From assembly GCA_023548195.1 (NCBI GenBank), contig JAJHZJ010000008.1, forward strand, positions 1,081,999 to 1,145,998: a stretch of DNA of 64,000 bases. Reading direction: 5' to 3'. A program made the position numbers and the translations under genes. Positions 22,620 to 32,819 of the stretch are shown here, piece by piece (within the stretch, counting starts at the first letter, position 1; the number at the start of each line of letters is the position of its first letter). Origin of the DNA: Bettongia penicillata ogilbyi. Its lineage: Eukaryota; Chordata; Mammalia; Diprotodontia; Potoroidae. The notes under the pieces were generated by a model. It saw only the letters and a program-made list of their open reading frames with translations. It did not search any database and was not told the DNA's origin.

Positions 22620-24270
22620 CTCTTTCCTTATTTACCAAATTCAATCCATTATAAATGTTATTGATTTTAGAATGAGAGGACTTTATTATTTATGGGAAAA
22701 TAACAAACTTATGGTGGTGTTTTTCAGCACAGGTGGTGCTGTACTAATAGATAATGTATACAAATACATTGTCAGTTCATTGGTTCTGAGCAATTGAGGC
22801 ATAAAGGTTAACAGCTAATTGAAGTCCATCCACCTAAGAACAAGTCCCATCATAAGGTGTGTCAATGCCTATAATGTTAAATCAGCTGTAAGGCTTTAAG
22901 GGATTACTTTCTCTTTCTTTGCCTTATGAAAGGTGCACAAGTCACAAATAAATGGTCAGTTACCTCTGGAATTACCATAGCCCTGAGTCATTTTCACAGG
23001 ACAATTCTTTCTACTTGAGGGGAAAACATGGGAGGACCCCAGATAAATAAAAGGTATGTTTTTAAAGGATGACACCTGAACAATGATTTGGGATGGAAAT
23101 TATTAATATTATTATCCTTGTTATCTTTAACACTAGCTCCAAATTATGTAGCATTTTATAGCTTATGAAAACCTTTCTTCACGGTAATCCTGTGAGGCAG
23201 GTAGTAGTATTACCAAAAGAGATAAAGATCTCTTTTTTTCCCCAGGCACCAAGAAAAAGAAATCCATTGTGTTCCATCCCAGCAACTTCTTTCCTAGATA
23301 GCATCCTCCATTTAAAACATCCCCTGTACCCTCCAATGTACCTATCAATAAATTGATTGCTTTCATGTTATCTTACCACAGGGTCAGCATGCCATGCATT
23401 TAGCCCAAGGGCAAGGAGAATTCACCTTTTCCCACTTCCTGTCCAACTAGGTTTTTGTCTCAGGTTGTTTTGTTATAGCCAAGAGCCACTTGGTGACTTA
23501 AAACTCAAATTTTGCTCAGTATTTTATGTTACAGTGCTGAGAACAGTAACATATCAATTAACTTTAATTACTCTCTAGCTTTCTTTTTCAGATATGTGCC
23601 ATTGTAAGCAGTGGGTTTTTTTTGGTGTTGTTATTATTTTCTGTTTTTGTTTTTTATGAATAGTCTCCTGATAGTAGAAACCTCTTATGGTCCATAATTC
23701 ATTTTTACAATTTCTGCCCAGAGTCTCACAAAAAAATCATTGAATACATTCTGTATTGTATCTCATTTTCTCCAATATTCTCAATAGTCACAATCTAATC
23801 ATTTATAATGGATGTTAAAGATAGATTTAGGGAGTCAAGAATAGAAAAGATACAGAGCAACAATCCAAAAGGGGACTCCCCTTTTCACAACCATGCAAGC
23901 TGCCAATAGAAATTTTGCACTGTTCTGTCCAAGTCAAGATTTGAGAATGTCAAACATGTACCCTTGCTACGAGGCTTAAATGGCAGGAAACTTTTCAAAT
24001 AAGAAAATACTTCCCTTAAAAGAACTGACATCAAAATCCTCCTCCAAAAGCAGGAGTTCTTCACAAGTAAACATGGTAGATTTAGTTATTCTGTAGCCCA
24101 AAATATGTTTCTCTAAGATAGCTACATACGATAAAAGCCCCATATAGTACAATCTGTGGTACAAAAGTTTATATGTATTGTATTATATTACATTACATTT
24201 TATGTTATGTTATATCATAAATCATATCATATCTATTAATTACATTATACATATATTATTTATACATGTT
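22620..24270. other. Unassigned, with a MIR scrap
   Basis: 23,125-23,215 ('agcattttatagcttatgaaaacctttcttcacggtaatcctgtgaggcagg') resembles a minus-strand MIR end. The rest shows no recognised repeat and no supported gene. Confidence 0.45.
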
Positions 24271-24274
24271 ATTA

Positions 24275-24345
24275 TATTATTCATTCATTCAACAAACATC
24301 TGCTATGTATAGAAAACCGCATTAGACTTTAGAGAAGATTCCCTT
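24275..24345 (-). repeat. L2-like 3' end scrap, minus strand
   Basis: 'attcattcattcaacaaacatctgctatgtatag' is the typical reversed L2 terminus with its simple-repeat tail. Confidence 0.55.
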
Positions 24346-24364
24346 TAGTTGAGGTGGATTGGAA

Positions 24365-24686
24365 TGGAAAATGCTCTCCACATCTAGAGAAAGAACTTTG
24401 TGGAGTCTGAATACAGATAGAAGCTTGCTTTTTGTTCCCCTTTTCTTTTGCTGTTGTATTTCTTCTTTATTGTGGTTCCTCCCATTAGTTTTCTAATTCT
24501 TCTTTACATCATGTCTAATGTATGTTCAATATGAATATATAAGTAGAGTCAATATCAGATTGCATGCTGTCTTGGGGAGGGAGGAGGAAAGGGGAAGAAA
24601 ATTTAAGATTCACAATCTTACAGAAGTGAATGCTGAAAACTAAAACTAAAGTAATTATACATAACTTTCTTTTTTTAAAAAAAAGA
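24365..24686 (+). mobile_element. L1 3' end, plus strand, 5'-truncated
   Basis: 'aatgctctccacatctagagaaagaactttg' (L1 3' UTR start), 'tcagattgcatgctgtcttggggagggaggaggaaagg', 'gaatgctgaaaactaaaactaaag' and a terminal A-rich run match the 3' part of the L1 at 60,914-62,258, and the order is that of a marsupial L1 3' UTR. No clear target-site duplication was found. Confidence 0.75.
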
Positions 24687-24821
24687 AGCTTAAAGTCTAG
24701 TGTTTGAGGGAAGATGGAGAGAGTCTCAGTCATCAGGCAAGTTCAAGACAAAATTGTGAAGGAAGAATCCTGTCTTTGGTGACCTTTCCTCCATATCTCA
24801 TTATGTGATAATTTCCCCTTT

Positions 24822-25490
24822 TTTAGGACCATGACATCAGAGAGATGATGACATAATTTGTATTGACTCTGATTTAAGTGAGAGAGGGCTGTGCAATGTC
24901 ACCAGTCTGACTTTCTTCTCCAGAGCCATCTGGGTCCTGTGGCTAGATATTCATCAGGAGGACTGGAGAGGGTCCAGGACGCAATGGAAGATCTTGGCCT
25001 TTTAAAGCTAAGTTATTTTCAGGTTCTAATAGTGAGTGAGGCCAGGCCCATTCAGTGATTAGGTCTCTTTAAGATGTGAGTCAAGGGATGGCCCCTTCAA
25101 TAAAAAAATTCAAACTGGGAGAGTCAGACCCTCAAGGTGGCTGCTCAAAAGATAAATAGTTACTAATTACATTCATTCTGAGCCAGGAGGGCCCCCAAAA
25201 TAACCTTTAAGTGGTGCTTGGGCAGGGCAGGGATCTATTGTTTTCCAGTCCACAAGAGGACAGAGCTAATTGGGTTTAAGGCTTGGTCTTTGAGAAAGAA
25301 ATCTAGCCAGTAAACACCAAGTAAACTAGGTAACTTTCCACCATCAAAATTTACCCTGTTTTGGGCAGATAAGGGGATAGGAAAGGAGAGAAGAAGAGAA
25401 GAGAAGGGGGGAGGGAAAGTGAAAGGGGAACAAGAGAAGCTGAGTTGCCCAATTGGATCTGGCCAGCATTTAGGCAGCTCAGACTACTCA
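24822..25490 (-). repeat. LINE-tail-sharing non-autonomous repeat, copy B (near full length)
   Basis: About 670 bp. The left part ('ggaccatgacatcagagagatgatgac', 'gagagagggctgtgcaatgtcaccagtctgac', 'agagccatctgggtcctgtgg', 'ggacgcaatggaagatcttggcctttt') is shared with copies A and C. The right part ('gagccaggagggcccccaaaataacc', 'cttgggcagggcagggatc', 'tgttttccagtccac') is seen only here. No coding capacity. Read on the minus strand its 3' end (tgatgtcatggtcct) resembles the tail of the finger-bearing LINE at 46,840-46,880, which suggests it was mobilised by that LINE. Orientation is inferred from that tail. Confidence 0.6.
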
Positions 25491-25496
25491 CAGGTT

Positions 25497-25630
25497 ATGT
25501 TCGTCCTTCCTTCTCAAAGAGGACCATGACATCAAGAAGATGATGACTTGGTCTGCAATTGACTCTGATTTGAGCGAGGGAGGGCTGTGCAAAATCACCA
25601 GCCTCTTTCTCTTTCAGAGCCATCTGGGTC
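25497..25630 (-). repeat. LINE-tail-sharing repeat, copy C, left half
   Basis: 'ttcgtccttccttctcaaagaggaccatgacatcaagaagatgatgac' and 'gagggagggctgtgcaaaatcaccagcctc' up to 'gagccatctgggtc', where it breaks. It resumes at 26,369. Confidence 0.75.
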
Positions 25631-26368
25631 TGATGAAGGCTGGAAAGATAGGTGCACAGGAACTCCAAGACTGGAGTTGCCTATGTGGGCTGTCTAGGAA
25701 AGACTTCAGACACCCAAGCATTGTTGAGGTCAAGGTAAAGATTTATTATGCTTTTTAGTGAGCAAGAGTTCTTAGGGAACCTGCAACCTTAGAGGGGTAC
25801 AGGTAAAGATTATATAGGATATTCTACAGGAAAACATGTGCCAAATATGCTAACTTGGTGATTCAGGGCAAGATTAGGGAGTAGTTAGTTCTTGAAGGAA
25901 CATACACTTTTGATATCTACTGGGCAGATATTTTACCCATAATTCATCCAGAAATGGTCAAAGGTGGGGATACATGGAGGTTGGTTTTAGGCCTGAGAAG
26001 TCACTAAATCAGCTAGTAATCAAGACTGCTCTCATCAATGTCTTGATAGACAAGATAAATGTGAGGGAGTATACATATGTCCAAGCCTAGGATACATATA
26101 ATCGGTCAGTGAGCAATAAATGTCGGTATGACCCAGTGCACAGCCAGTTCAGCCATTACACAGATGGTTCAGACTAATAAATTCTATAGATGTAGCTAGC
26201 TACTATATCAGGAAGGGAGATAACAGTTGTTGCTAGGACAGACTATGTCCTTGGACTGGGGAGAAACTGCCTAGCTTAGTGTTTTGAGTCTAGGGAGAAA
26301 TGTGATTTTTAAAGAGAAATGTGATTTTAGAATTGGAGTGCAAGCACATGTGCCCGAGTACACCATCA
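25631..26368. mobile_element. Probable solo LTR of an endogenous retrovirus
   Basis: This 738-bp insert splits copy C of the neighbouring repeat at 'gccatctgggtc | ... | gatcctttggccagatata'. It begins TG (tgatgaagg) and ends CA (caccatca), the ends expected of an LTR. The 4-bp flanks are GGTC and GATC, compatible with a target duplication carrying one mutation. An AATAAA lies at about 26,115. No retroviral coding sequence is present. Calling it an LTR rests on size, ends and clean interruption of the host repeat; the family is unknown. The open frame at 25,540-25,758 spans the junction and is not a gene. Confidence 0.6.
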
Positions 26369-26490
26369 GATCCTTTGGCCAGATATAGAAAAGAACAATT
26401 GGAGATGGCCCAGGATGCAGTGGGAGACCTTGGCCTTTTTAAGCTAAGGTCTTTCCAAGTTGTCACTTTGAACGAGGGTGGTTCCTACTA
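26369..26490 (-). repeat. LINE-tail-sharing repeat, copy C, right half
   Basis: 'ctttggccagatatagaa...ttggagatggcccaggatgcagtgggagaccttggcctttttaagctaaggtctttcc' continues the repeat broken at 25,630 and matches 24,940-25,020 of copy B. Confidence 0.75.
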
Positions 26491-26524
26491 AGGTAAAAGA
26501 CAAGAGTCAGCAGAAGATAGTGCA

Positions 26525-26630
26525 AGGAGATTGGATTCAGGAAGAGCCTGGCTAAGTCTTACTGCTGACACATACTAGCTACGTAAAAATGAGTAAATCA
26601 TTTAAACTTCTAGTATCCCCAGGTAACTCT
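26525..26630 (+). repeat. tRNA-type SINE fragment, plus strand
   Basis: 'gagattggattcaggaagagcctggctaagtcttactgctgacacatactagctacg...gtaaatcatttaaact'. Confidence 0.7.
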
Positions 26631-26639
26631 CTCACATAC

Positions 26640-27190
26640 TCTCACAGACTGGTTGCCAATTCTACTGGAAAAAATAATTCATAAAAGATATTCTCTAAAT
26701 CGATAAAATCAAGGATAGGCTGGGACCAGATCTTATTGGTTCAGAAAAACCAATTGTTAAAATTTCGCTGTAAGAAGTTGTGCTTCAGAAATCAGCAAAT
26801 GTTATGCATCAGGGCTTGGATTATTGCTTAGTGATTTTCTACACTTAAGAAAATGATGGAGAAACTGTTGATAATGCACATTAACTATAACATTGTGAAA
26901 ATGCAAAAAAAGGAAGAAAAAAAGAAAGAGAGAAAGAGGGAAAATGAGCCAACTGTCACAGGAGAACTTGAATATTTGAAAGAAGAGAGAACATGTTGGT
27001 CCCCAAAAGAGATCTCTAAAAGTTAACAGTTTAAGTGAAGCATCTGGGACAGGAAAGACGAGGATGAGGCTACCTGATAGCCCTCAAGTCACGATGGGTA
27101 TGTGACAGACTACTCTCCCCATTCATTGGTGCAGCCTTGCTCACTTCATTATTAACTGCATTTCCAAGGGATAGTCAGAGCTTGATGCCA
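26640..27190. other. Unassigned non-coding sequence
   Basis: An A-rich purine run near 26,905-26,945. No repeat family or gene recognised. Confidence 0.45.
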
Positions 27191-27194
27191 TTAT

Positions 27195-27375
27195 CCTGGA
27201 GCTTAGTGCTGTAAGAAGTATTGGATTTGGAAGATCTGTGTTCATATTCTGAACTCCGCTGATTACCACCTGAAGTGACCCTAGGAAAAAACACTTAAAA
27301 GTGTCTGGGCTTCAGTTTATTCATCTAGAAATGAATGACAGTTGGTGTCAGTGATTTCTAAGTCCTCCCTCCATC
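27195..27375 (+). repeat. tRNA-type SINE, plus strand
   Basis: 'gtaagaagtattggatttggaagatctgtgttcatattc...gtgaccctaggaaaaaacacttaaaagtgtctgggcttcagtttattcatctagaaatga' keeps the SINE order. Confidence 0.7.
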
Positions 27376-28690
27376 CCCCACCAGTTCTCAGTCTCGTGAT
27401 TGTTCTGACAGGAAGAAAAATACCATTACTGACTCTTTGCCTACTTCAAAAGATTGTCCTTTCATCAGATCCCTGAATGGGCAGTGATTCATGACACCTA
27501 GTTTCTCTTTTAAGATACCTGATACTAAAAATCATTTTTGAAAATCTGTAAAAGGTCCTCTTTAGAGTCACCACTCACTTCCATTTGATGAGAGGCAATG
27601 AAAACTATTCAAGTCTGCAGGCATTCTTATACCTTTTAAATAGTTGTTTGTTGTATCCCTTGGATAAGCAAGAAGCTTTCATATAAAAACACAGTGATTT
27701 TGATGACTTCAGGCTACTAGAATCTTCATTCAGACTTTAAAGAACAATTTTATATTTGAAAGATTAAATTAGCTTAAAAGTGCAGCGTTTGGCCCAGAGT
27801 TTTGTCTACCATCCCCGCTCCCTTAGTTATGCAATATTTCCTTGCATATCAGATGATATTTAATTTGGTGTTGGTCTTTTGTTTTTATCTGGAAAGGTGT
27901 AAATGTCACTTTTCTGACACAAGTCCCCAAAAAACAGCCCCAACACACACACACACACATAGAATTGGTGTTTAACAAAAACACTCACTAATGATACAAG
28001 CCAGCACCCTAAGCCTACATAGGATTTTAGTCAGTAAGGGAGGTAGTCTTTCTTTTCATTTTTCGTGCTTGACTCTGAGTCTGTCATCTTTGATTAGCTC
28101 AGAACACTTGAGAACTATCTGGGGTCTTTTTTTTTTATGAGGAGAGAAAGGCAAATCAATTTAGATGGCTCTGTAAACATTCATCGTGCCACCTCATCGA
28201 TGCATGGCTGAAAGACATCCTGAATCAGACTAATGCCAAGTGACCCATCATTCGTACCCGTCTGCTGCTCACTTAGAGATTTAACTCTCTCGACCTTATA
28301 ATCTCATAAAATAGGAAAAGTCTGTAGCTGTTGGTCAAATTTATTACAATTCAAAGGCATCATGCTATAACAGATTTTAATCCGGGTTTAGATACCAGTT
28401 CTCTTTCTACATCTGGGCTCAAGTGCTTTTTAGGAGTATCTTTCTAAAATCTCAGAACACACCTAACTTGTCTTTCTAACAGGAGAGATAAAACATACAT
28501 TTAAATATATACAGGAAATATACAAAGTAACTCAAAGCAGTTTTGTAAGGAAAGAAAACAGCAACGACCTCTGTATGCTCACTCTCCCACTTCTCTATTA
28601 AAGTGTGAAAGTAAGATGGCATATTGTAACTACATTTGCAAATTTTGCCAAATATTTTTTAGTGCTTCTCCTTAAGGAAAGGGGCCATTT
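27376..28690. other. Mostly unassigned, repeat-poor; short (CA)n at 27,942-27,959
   Basis: Nothing recognised apart from a (CA)8-9 run. The part at 28,040-28,330 is free of repeats and holds retained CpG and TGATTAGC/TAAT-like cores, so it is a second, smaller candidate for conserved non-coding DNA. Confidence 0.35.
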
Positions 28691-28699
28691 TTAACAGTA

Positions 28700-28800
28700 G
28701 TATTTGATTAGTTATTCAGTAAGCATCTATTAAATACCTACCATGTGGCAGGCATTATGCTAAGTACTGGGGATACAAAAAGAGTTTAAAAAAAAAAAGA
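28700..28800 (-). repeat. L2-like 3' end, minus strand
   Basis: 'agtaagcatctattaaatacctaccatgtggcaggcattatgctaagtactggggatacaaaaag' is a clear reversed L2-type terminus. Confidence 0.75.
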
Positions 28801-28824
28801 CTGAGGAATTCACACTATAAAGGG

Positions 28825-28975
28825 AAGATTATAGGATCATAGGTTTACTATTGGAGGGAACCTCCAAGGTTATCCAGTCTAGCCTTCTCATTTTATAGAT
28901 GAGAAAACTGAGGTCCAGAGATACTGAGTAATTTCACCAAGGCCAAACAGCTCATAATCTGCAGAACTGAAATAA
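28825..28975 (-). repeat. MIR-type SINE, minus strand
   Basis: 'ggatcataggtttactattggagggaacctccaaggttatccagtctagcc' followed by 'ttatagatgagaaaactgaggtccagagatactgagtaat'. Same layout as 5,668-5,845. Confidence 0.75.
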
Positions 28976-28984
28976 ATCAGTGAA

Positions 28985-29090
28985 TCAATCAATAACCATT
29001 TATTAAGTGCCTACTAAGCACCAGGTACTATAGTAAGCAACAGACATACAAAAAGAGGCATAAGACACACCTTGATCTCAAGGAAAGATT
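28985..29090 (-). repeat. L2-like 3' end, minus strand
   Basis: 'aatcaataaccatttattaagtgcctactaagcaccaggtactatagtaagcaacagacatacaaaaagagg...cttgatctcaagg'. Confidence 0.75.
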
Positions 29091-29461
29091 TGAATGGGGT
29101 CCTCCAAATCAAGAACCAATCCTCTTTCTGCTGTAGTGCCCAGCATACCATTCTTTCCAGTGCTGGTCAATCTATTTGTGAGTCATGGAACACTACAGTT
29201 TTCAAAGCTATAGTTCACTCAAAGGACATATTGGCTGACCAGAGCACATTATGAGTAAGGAATTAATCATGAAGAAATGGTGTAAATTAATAAGTGTGTA
29301 ATTGATAAAGAAGATGATCAATCCTGTAGCCAGCATGAAGGTTAACAGATAAAGAGTTCCCATGCATAGTATGAATCAGTTTCATGCCAAGGGAATTCAA
29401 AGAATCTCCAAGTGTGCATTGCATGAACACCTTGTGGAAAGTATGGTAATATATGGAGTTG

Positions 29462-29795
29462 GTTGGTTGTTGTCCTTCGTCTTTGAAGAGGACCAAAATG
29501 ACATCCCCATTGTAAAGTGAAATTTCAGTGTGTACAGCTGTGGGTTATCAGACCAATACAAGCTTGAAATGCTCTACCACAGATTGGGCACAGATAGTCT
29601 GTATGAATATTTGAGGTGGATATCCCAAATTTGCATATCCTGCTTTTACCTTGTGCTGTCTCAATTCTGCTTTGCTTAAAGAGCACAGCACCTTTTCTGA
29701 TGTGGGCATGCCATGCTGAGTGATCCTATCCCAGTGTCTTCCATGTTGCACAGTCAAATCCAAAGTTCTTGAGAGAGACCTGGAGAGGGTGGATA
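29462..29795 (-). mobile_element. Non-LTR retrotransposon with C2H2-like finger, copy 3 (3' fragment, minus strand)
   Basis: Reverse of the finger-bearing LINE: 'tgttgtccttcgtctttgaagaggacc' is its 3' tail, followed by the reversed finger-coding region ('atgctctaccacagattgggcac') and 'ttctgctttgcttaaagagcacagc...gtgggcatgccatgctgag', to 'caaagttcttgagagagacc'. It aligns with copies 1 and 2 over the 3' two-thirds and stops where the sequence becomes unrelated. The open frame at 29,548-29,898 is a shadow on the coding side with stops. Confidence 0.8.
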
Positions 29796-29954
29796 CTCTG
29801 TATGCAAGATATGGTGTAAAACCATAAAGGATGGACAGATATAGATAGGTTGATATCTGTACTGCTAGAGAGAATGAAATAAATGATACTATACACACAT
29901 TAGAGTAAAAACATTGAAATTTATCATATTTTATATGATACCTAAGTTTTTTGG

Positions 29955-30160
29955 GTTTTTTTTTACATCTGCAATTTCATCTTACAGAAAAGGAAACTTC
30001 TTTTGCAATTTATAGTCTTAGAAAGTTGCCTGAAACATGAGAAGTAAAGGGACTTGTTCAGGGTCATTCAAACAGTTAATGTTAGAGGCAGAACTGGAAC
30101 TCAAATATTACTGATACCGAGGCTGATTCTCATATCTCCATGGCATGGCATGCTTCCTGG
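29955..30160 (-). repeat. MIR-type SINE, minus strand
   Basis: 'atcttacagaaaaggaaact', 'gtaaagggacttgttcagggtcattcaaacagttaatgttagaggcagaactggaactcaaatatta' and 'catggcatgcttcc' read as the reversed core and head. Confidence 0.75.
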
Positions 30161-30164
30161 TTAA

Positions 30165-31565
30165 GTTGTATTGACATATTATGACATTAAATGACTAATT
30201 ATGTGGTATTCATTTGGATCCTATATGAGAAATTTTAAAATGCCAAGACACAAGATTATCATTGCCAATACTACTTCAGGGATGGTGTTTGGGACTTATT
30301 TCACAGTATCTATATTGACAGCAGTTTGGGATGTGGCTGAACAACATTGGCCAACTGAATCTCCATAGACTGTCATCTTGCTGGTGAATGATATTAAGCC
30401 TGGGAGCACTAGTGCCTGTTTTTCATTAGGAAGTCTTTCTAACACGTCTGATTTTGCCACATTTTTGGAAATCTAATCTTTATATGTGACCCTCTCTTTA
30501 TCTGTGAACACACTTGTTGGTAACAGGCATTGAATAATCCCTAGTGGATCCCAAAGGGAAGACCCTGTCAGGCTTGCATGAGTGGGCATAGAATGCTAAA
30601 ATGCATAAACTTTCTGAGGGCAAAGCCCTGACCTTAATTAATTCTGTAAGGTACAAAACTTGAAACTCTTATCAGGATCGTACCAACCCCTTTCCATTTT
30701 TTACGTAGAGATGATGGTATGAGGAAAGGGGAGAGACAATCTCTAAAATAATCAGAGCACAGACCACATAGCATTTTGTAGATTAAAGGAAACACCTTGA
30801 TCATATCCCAAGCCAAACTGGCAGCCAGTGTACTGACTGTGGGGCAGAGGTGTAATGTGTTCCTGGAAATAAACTGCTGCATTCTACCCTGCCCAAATCT
30901 TCCAAATAGCCTTAATGGGTATTAAGCAAAATGCTTTACAATAATCCAGTTTGGAGGTTAACAAAGATATGGGGAAATGGGATGAGGTCTACATCTGAAA
31001 TGGGGAGCCAGAATCTTCATATTAATTACAAATGGAGAGTACTATTTTTACCATTACTGGCCACCAAGTTAGCTAGGATTGTTCCATAGAACCAAGTATG
31101 TGTAAGCTACTTTGTCTTTTTTTTTTGTATAGCTGTCTAAGCTATTACAACTTACTATTATACTGTATAACCTTGATCATGCATTTTTATTTACTTTCTA
31201 GTTTCCAGTTCAGGTGCATTGTAGAGAATTTAAATCATCTATCTAAGCTTTCTTGTCTGTTTTTAAAGCTTGAGATATAACAGATGATTCTTTGATTTAA
31301 AAAAAAAAAAACCTTATGTCTAAATCATCCTGTGAGTCCCAAAAAAGAAAATGAAAACTAAATTTCAACAAGACAAAGTCCTCTACTATGAGTCTCTCAC
31401 TATTGATGTGCCATTATACACTACACCACACTTGTCATCTCAGGCACTGATCTTCTCTACAGAAACAGTTATAGATTGAACATCCTATTTGTATGTATCA
31501 GACGATGTGAGGTGAATTGCAAGGTGTTTACTTATGTTATTTACATGTATATAGTGAGCAGACAG
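30165..31565. other. Unassigned, with a possible LINE fragment
   Basis: 30,760-30,980 ('gtagattaaaggaaacacc...ggcagccagtgtactgac...gctttacaataatccagtttgg') reads like an antisense fragment of an old L2/CR1-like LINE; I am not sure of the family. The rest shows nothing recognised. Confidence 0.35.
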
Positions 31566-31569
31566 TATC

Positions 31570-31665
31570 AAGACTTTAGTCAAGTCACTAGCCCTGCTTT
31601 CATCTCTGTTTCCTCATCTCTTTAATGAGGTGGTTGGATTTTTTGATGACTAAAGTCCTTTAGAA
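31570..31665 (+). repeat. tRNA-type SINE core, plus strand
   Basis: 'tttagtcaagtcactagccctgctttcatctctgtttcctcatctctttaatgaggtggttggatt'. Confidence 0.6.
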
Positions 31666-32575
31666 GAGACATGTTATCATGTGGAAAAGAACTCAGTTGC
31701 TAAATAATCGTGACCTTTGAATAATATATAAAGGTCAACAAAGTACAGTCCTTTGGATATTTTCATATTTTCACCTGGAGTATCATTACCTTCCAAGAAT
31801 TTATAAAGATCCTACTATGTTCCAGGTCCTGCCTTGTACTATAAAATAAAAATTGTTCCCAGGTAAGTAAACATAAGTTAAATTTTACCCATCTAGAAGT
31901 AATTAATTCTCATATGTGAAATGTTCCTATACAACACCTGCTCTCCCTATCTCTTACTATTCATAAATCTGTATTTTCATTGTGGTTTATTTCCCCATCC
32001 TTGTGACATCTCTCTTATTGCATTATTTATATTTGATTAAACTTTTCATATATCTTATATCCCCAAATAATATAAGACTTCTTACTGATAGGGCCCCTAT
32101 TGTTATATTTCCTTTTATTTCCCAAAATAATGAACAAAGTACTATACATTTAGTAAGCCTTTAATAAATATGTGCTATTTGAATGTTTGGCATCAAGAAA
32201 CTCACTGGCAAGTCAGTGTTGTATTTTTTCAGAATTCTCAATAATTTTCCTAAAGATTGTGTTACCTGTCAGTTAGTGAGTGCCTCCTCCTACAAGTCCT
32301 ACTCTCCAGTTGCACCAGATTTAATGTTGGAGGAACATCACCTTAAAATGAAGGAATTAGGGCTTTCTCTCCCTTTCTGGCTCACTGTGCCCCTACCAGG
32401 AAAAATCTCCAATTCACAGCTTCCATATGGCTAATATTTAGGATCTCCCCAAAAAAACATAAACAGAGTACATTCTAGGAAAGTTACTCAGTGCATAATA
32501 TGGAGATCAGACAAAGGACAGTCGTTTGTTTCCTCTACCCTTCATCAAATTCTTAAAACACAAAAGGTGCATAAA
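31666..32575. other. Unassigned, with L2-like scraps
   Basis: 31,795-31,845 (minus) and 32,085-32,175 (plus; ends 'tagtaagcctttaataaatatgtgc') look like L2 3' ends. No gene; the frames at 31,982-32,434 are unsupported. Confidence 0.45.
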
Positions 32576-32579
32576 CAGG

Positions 32580-32815
32580 CGTTATTGTTATTAAGTTGTT
32601 TCCGTTGTGTCTAACTCTTCGTGACCCCATTTGGGGGTTTTCTTGGCAAAGATACTGGAGTTGTTGGCCATTTCCTTCTCCATCTTGTTTTAGAGATGGA
32701 GAAACTAAGGCAAACAGGGTTAAGTAACTTGCCCAGGGTCACAGTCACATTTGAACTCATACCTTCCTGATTTCAAACCCAGCAACTCTATCCACCGTGC
32801 CTCCCAGCTGGTCAA
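32580..32815 (-). repeat. Full-length marsupial tRNA-SINE, minus strand
   Basis: Reversed order of a complete element: 3' part 'gtctaactcttcgtgaccccatttgggggttttcttggcaaagatactggag', core 'gagatggagaaactaaggcaaacagggttaagtaacttgcccagggtcac', B box (reverse of atttgaactca) and head 'ctatccaccgtgcctcccagctg'. Relatively well conserved; matches 38,942-39,185 in the opposite orientation. Confidence 0.9.
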
Positions 32816-32819
32816 GCAT

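Noticed and set aside
22172..22797. 135- and 118-codon frames on opposite strands
   Set aside because: They overlap a MIR/tRNA-type SINE and flanking unassigned DNA, with no domain, codon pattern or splice context.
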